A stretch of 64,000 nucleotides of DNA from Ga0077527 sp038316355 (GTDB taxonomy: Bacteria; Pseudomonadota; Gammaproteobacteria; Burkholderiales; SG8-41): assembly GCA_038316355.1 (NCBI GenBank), contig JBBQAO010000010.1:1-64000 (forward strand), written 5' to 3'. Each line of letters begins with the position of its first letter. Position 1 is the first letter of the stretch. The notes beneath the pieces are model-generated. The model ran no database searches and was not told the DNA's origin. It saw nothing but the letters and a program-made list of their open reading frames with translations. This document shows positions 61,400-64,000 of this stretch, in pieces. The translations under genes and the position numbers were made by a program.

Positions 61400-62190
61400 A
61401 CCGCCACCGGTGCGCGAATGGCCGGATGCGGGTCGTAATTTTCCAGCGTGAAATCTTCGTACTTGAATGCAAACAGGTCCTTGACCGCCGGGTTCAGTTT
61501 CATCACCGGCAACGGCCGCGGTGTGCGTGACAGTTGTTCCTGCGCCTGGTCAAAATGATTCAGATAGATGTGCGTATCGCCGAAGGTGTGCACGAAGTCG
61601 CCCAGTTTGAGATTGCAGACCTGCGCGATCATCATGGTTAGCAGCGCGTATGACGCGATGTTGAAGGGCACGCCGAGGAACATGTCGGCGCTGCGCTGGT
61701 AGAGCTGGCAGGAGAGTTTGCCGTCGGCGACATAAAACTGGAAAAACGCGTGGCAGGGCATCAGTGCCATCTGGTCAAGCTCGGATACATTCCAGGCCGA
61801 CACGATCATGCGCCGTGAATCAGGATTTTTTTTCAGTTGTTCCAGCACCTGGCTGATCTGGTCGATATGGCGGCCGTCGACTGTGGGCCATGAGCGCCAC
61901 TGGCGGCCGTAGACCGGGCCGAGTTCGCCGTCGGCCTTGGCCCATTCGTCCCAGATCGTGACGCCGTGTTCCTTCAGGTAACGCGTATTGGTTTCGCCCT
62001 TGAGGAACCACAGCAGTTCATGGACGATGGACTTCAGGTGCACCTTTTTTGTGGTCACCAGCGGAAAGCCGGCGTTCAGATCGAAGCGCAACTGGGCGCC
62101 AAAGACGGAGACCGTGCCGGTGCCGGTGCGGTCGGATTTGCGCGTGCCGTGGTTGAGCACGTGACGCAGCAGGTCGAGGTAGAGGCGCAT
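61396..62190 (-). CDS. thyA: Thymidylate synthase
   Basis: A 264-residue enzyme that methylates dUMP to dTMP with methylene-tetrahydrofolate. Length and motifs match E. coli ThyA: the catalytic cysteine falls at residue 146 in LMPCHAFFQFYV, and R-T-G-T near 21-24, RRMIVSAWNV and DTHIYLNH are conserved. The ATG at 62190 matches the standard MRLYLDLL-type start. The frame stays open for 32 codons upstream through the GC-rich repeat at 62242-62279, but those codons are not part of the family. A perfect 10-bp hairpin lies 17 bases upstream of the start. Confidence 0.96.
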   Translation of the reverse strand: MRLYLDLLRHVLNHGTRKSDRTGTGTVSVFGAQLRFDLNAGFPLVTTKKVHLKSIVHELLWFLKGETNTRYLKEHGVTIWDEWAKADGELGPVYGRQWRSWPTVDGRHIDQISQVLEQLKKNPDSRRMIVSAWNVSELDQMALMPCHAFFQFYVADGKLSCQLYQRSADMFLGVPFNIASYALLTMMIAQVCNLKLGDFVHTFGDTHIYLNHFDQAQEQLSRTPRPLPVMKLNPAVKDLFAFKYEDFTLENYDPHPAIRAPVAV

Positions 62191-62206
62191 TGGCTTACAC
62201 CGAATC

Positions 62207-62234
62207 CGGTCTATGGTCATCTGGCCATAGACCG
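62207..62234. promoter_or_regulatory. Perfect hairpin in the thyA leader
   Basis: CGGTCTATGG and CCATAGACCG form a perfect 10-bp stem with an 8-base loop. It ends 16 bases upstream of the thyA ATG, so it may overlap or sit next to the ribosome-binding region, or be a protein operator. The structure is seen; its role is not known. Confidence 0.45.
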
Positions 62235-62241
62235 CAGAAAT

Positions 62242-62279
62242 CTCCCCTCTCCCCCGGGGAGAGGGGGCGGGGGTGAGGG
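62242..62279. repeat. Solo copy of the 38-bp terminal repeat of the DUF559 element
   Basis: The 38 bases run from CTCCCCTCTCCC to GCGGGGGTGAGGG and match the left repeat in metG in the same orientation, with a perfect inner palindrome (CTCTCCCCCGGGGAGAG). It lies between thyA and the aminopeptidase gene with no DUF559 sequence beside it. Confidence 0.85.
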
Positions 62280-62367
62280 ATGGCACAGTGGATGTGAAGA
62301 ATGAAATCGTGGCGCATCGCTTGCATACCGGTTTCGGACAGCGCCGATTTTAACAGGCCGCGACCGC

Positions 62368-62373
62368 TATAAT
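62368..62373 (+). promoter_or_regulatory. Candidate -10 box for the M17 aminopeptidase gene
   Basis: A perfect TATAAT lies 32 bases upstream of the ATG at 62405, followed by AGGA at a normal ribosome-binding distance. No convincing -35 is visible at 17 bases. Confidence 0.5.
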
Positions 62374-62404
62374 TGCGGCGAAATTCACCACAGGAAATTC
62401 CACC

Positions 62405-63844
62405 ATGCTGGCCAAGTTGCATACCAAGGGCGGGCTGCCTGCCGCAGGCGAACTCGCGCGAGCGCGTCACTTGCTGATCGTGGCGCCAGCCGGCACTGCA
62501 CCGTCCATCTTGCCGCTGGGCGATACGTTGGCCCACGCCTTGTCCCGTCGCGGCAAAAAAGCCATGGATGCGACGGTCAGTGCGCAGACGCCGGATGGCG
62601 CGCTGGCCGTATGGGTGACGCCAGACCTGAAAAAATCCGTATTCGAGCAGCAGACCGCGATGCGCAAGGCGGTCGGCACCTTGCTGGCAGAACATCCGGA
62701 AGAGATCACGGTAATAGTCTCGGGGCCGGGCAGTGCGCGGCGTGCGCTGGCGGAACTTGCAGTGTATGTATTGCTGGTCAACGGCACGCCGCTGCCGGAG
62801 CGCAAGAAAAAACCCGCAGGGAAGCCCTTGCGCAAGATCCTGATGTGGGGGCACAAGTCTGCCGACGGCTTTGCGCAGGCGCGTGCAGTAGCTCAGGGCA
62901 GCCAGCTGTGCCGCGAACTGACGGTATTGGCGCCGAACGAGCTGACGCCAGGCGCCTACCGGCAGCGCTTGCGCGGAATCGCGCGCGAATACGGCTGGAC
63001 GCGCGAGGAATATGACTACAACCGCCTGAAACGCATGGGCGCTGGCGCGTTTTGCGCGGTGGCACAGGGCAGTGATGAAAACGATGCTGCGATCGTGCGC
63101 CTGTGTTACCGGCCGCGCGGCGCGAAAAAAACCGTGGCGCTGGTCGGCAAGGGCATCTGCTTCGATACCGGCGGCCATAACCTGAAGCCGGCACGCTACA
63201 TGAACGGCATGCACAAAGACATGAACGGCTCTGCGGTGGCGCTGGGCATCCTGGCTGCGGCCACCGCAGCGAAACTCAAGGTCAATATCGACTGCTGGCT
63301 GGCGCTGGCGCAGAACCATATCAGTCCGCGTGCCTACAAGCAGAACGATATCGTCACCGCGCTGAACGGCACCACCATCGAAATCGTGCACACCGATGCC
63401 GAGGGCCGCATGGTGCTGGCCGATACGCTGACGCTGGCGGCCAAAGCCAAACCCGGCGTGATGGTCGACTTTGCGACGCTGACGGGTTCCATGCATGTCG
63501 CGCTGGGCAATCGTTACAGCGGTATTTTTGCGACCAGCGATCCACTGGCGACGCAGGCTTTAAAGGCAGGCGTTGCTGCCGGCGAAAGACTCTGCGCGTT
63601 TCCGATGGACGAGGATTACGACAGTGCGCTCGACAGCGCGGTGGCTGACGTCAAGCAGTGCACGCTGGAGGGTGAGGCCGATCACATCCTCGCGGCGCGG
63701 CTGTTGCAACGTTTCACCGACAAGACACCGTGGATCCACATGGATCTGTCGGCGCACAGTTGCAAGGGCGGGCTGGGGGCGGTGGGCACGGACTGTACGG
63801 GCTTTGGCGTGGCCTGGGGTTTGGCGTTTCTGCGGGGTCGTTAA
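62405..63844 (+). CDS. M17-family leucyl aminopeptidase-like protein
   Basis: A 479-residue metallo-exopeptidase with two zinc or manganese ions. The catalytic C-terminal domain carries VGKGICFDTGGHNLKP with the metal lysine and aspartate, MHKDMNGSAVALG with a second aspartate, and HTDAEGRMVLADTL, the M17 signature with the catalytic arginine. The N-terminal domain (residues 1-170) is less conserved. The standard signature starts NTDAEGRL; here the Asn is His, and GGHNLKP replaces the usual GGISLKP. This marks a branch apart from canonical PepA. It stands alone on the plus strand. Confidence 0.9.
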   Translation: MLAKLHTKGGLPAAGELARARHLLIVAPAGTAPSILPLGDTLAHALSRRGKKAMDATVSAQTPDGALAVWVTPDLKKSVFEQQTAMRKAVGTLLAEHPEEITVIVSGPGSARRALAELAVYVLLVNGTPLPERKKKPAGKPLRKILMWGHKSADGFAQARAVAQGSQLCRELTVLAPNELTPGAYRQRLRGIAREYGWTREEYDYNRLKRMGAGAFCAVAQGSDENDAAIVRLCYRPRGAKKTVALVGKGICFDTGGHNLKPARYMNGMHKDMNGSAVALGILAAATAAKLKVNIDCWLALAQNHISPRAYKQNDIVTALNGTTIEIVHTDAEGRMVLADTLTLAAKAKPGVMVDFATLTGSMHVALGNRYSGIFATSDPLATQALKAGVAAGERLCAFPMDEDYDSALDSAVADVKQCTLEGEADHILAARLLQRFTDKTPWIHMDLSAHSCKGGLGAVGTDCTGFGVAWGLAFLRGR

Positions 63845-63845
63845 G

Positions 63846-63867
63846 ATTGCCGGGTTTTCGCGGCAAT
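63846..63867. other. Inverted repeat between convergent gene ends
   Basis: ATTGCCG and CGGCAAT form a 7-bp stem around an 8-base loop, 2 bases past the aminopeptidase stop and 3 bases from the end of the leftward gene. No T-run on either side, so it is a weak terminator candidate. Confidence 0.35.
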
Positions 63868-63869
63868 TC

Positions 63870-64000
63870 CTAACCGCGTTTCTTGTCCCAGATATACCGC
63901 GCCAGCCGCTGCCAGCGACTTTGCGGTTGCTTGAGCATGTTCGGCGCGCGGCCAGCCTGATCTCGGGCGTGACTCTGTTTCACCAGTTCATGCAGTTCGC
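63870..64000 (-). CDS. C-terminal end of an unidentified gene (cut by the window edge)
   Basis: The leftward frame ending at the TAG of 63870-63872 is open to the window edge and encodes a basic tail that includes KQPQSRWQRLARYIWDKKRG. The Arg, Lys and Trp content and GC at third positions fit a real gene, but I do not recognise the family from these 42 residues. The rest lies beyond position 64000. Confidence 0.5.
   Translation of the reverse strand, partial: ELHELVKQSHARDQAGRAPNMLKQPQSRWQRLARYIWDKKRG

Noticed and set aside
62195..63496. 433-codon minus-strand frame opposite the M17 aminopeptidase
   Set aside because: Antisense shadow without motifs; the aminopeptidase is unambiguous.

Overview
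The window is about 64 kb of GC-rich (roughly 60% by spot counts) chromosomal DNA, densely coding on both strands, with no rRNA, tRNA or CRISPR array that I could see. Gene content points to a betaproteobacterium, most likely in or near Burkholderiales/Rhodocyclales. There are three tripartite-tricarboxylate (Bug) solute receptors, a TamA/TamB pair, an OxyR with Cys199/Cys208, PaaK-like ligases, UbiD and xanthine-dehydrogenase-type catabolic genes, and a B12-dependent class II ribonucleotide reductase. Assignment to family or genus is inference.

Layout. 1-5.7 kb: formate/nitrite-type channel, an unknown gene, a rhomboid protease, then a peroxide-defence block (rubrerythrin, rubredoxin, rubredoxin reductase, OxyR). 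5.8-10.8 kb: two type I sulfatases with a Bug receptor and an RraA-like protein, all leftward. 10.9-17.2 kb: class II RNR, enoyl-CoA hydratase, IlvD/Edd dehydratase and a SET-domain methyltransferase. 17.2-25.6 kb: malonyl-CoA decarboxylase with a Bug receptor, TamB/TamA and a truncated haemoglobin. 25.8-30.5 kb: a NitT/TauT-type ABC importer, a PAPS sulfotransferase and a GntR regulator. 30.8-34.5 kb: divergent typA and rhlE-type helicase. 34.5-41.4 kb: a Mo-hydroxylase set (CoxG-, M-, L- and S-like) followed by UbiD and a Bug receptor, which looks like an aromatic-acid or heterocycle pathway. 41.5-46.5 kb: patatin, DUF1993, a decayed DsrE-like gene, a SulP permease and an enolase-superfamily enzyme. 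46.5-49.3 kb: Ser/Thr kinase, TPR lipoprotein and cyclase-PEGA protein. 49.3-55.7 kb: metG, mrp and a PLP basic-amino-acid decarboxylase. 55.7-60.1 kb: three tandem PaaK-like ligases. 60.1-64 kb: Sel1 protein, folA-thyA, an M17 aminopeptidase and the end of an unknown gene.

The most striking object is inside metG. A 474-bp block (49673-50146, exactly 158 codons), bounded by 38-bp inverted repeats, carries an apparently complete DUF559 (Vsr-like nuclease fold) domain and sits in frame in the linker between the anticodon-binding and C-terminal tRNA-binding domains of methionyl-tRNA synthetase. A solo copy of the same repeat lies upstream of thyA at 62242-62279. This looks like a protein-compatible mobile element. 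Other items of note are an OxyR-type operator upstream of rubrerythrin, an orphan terminator divergent from oxyR that could end a small RNA, at least three intergenic inverted-repeat families, and a base-composition mosaic inside metG.
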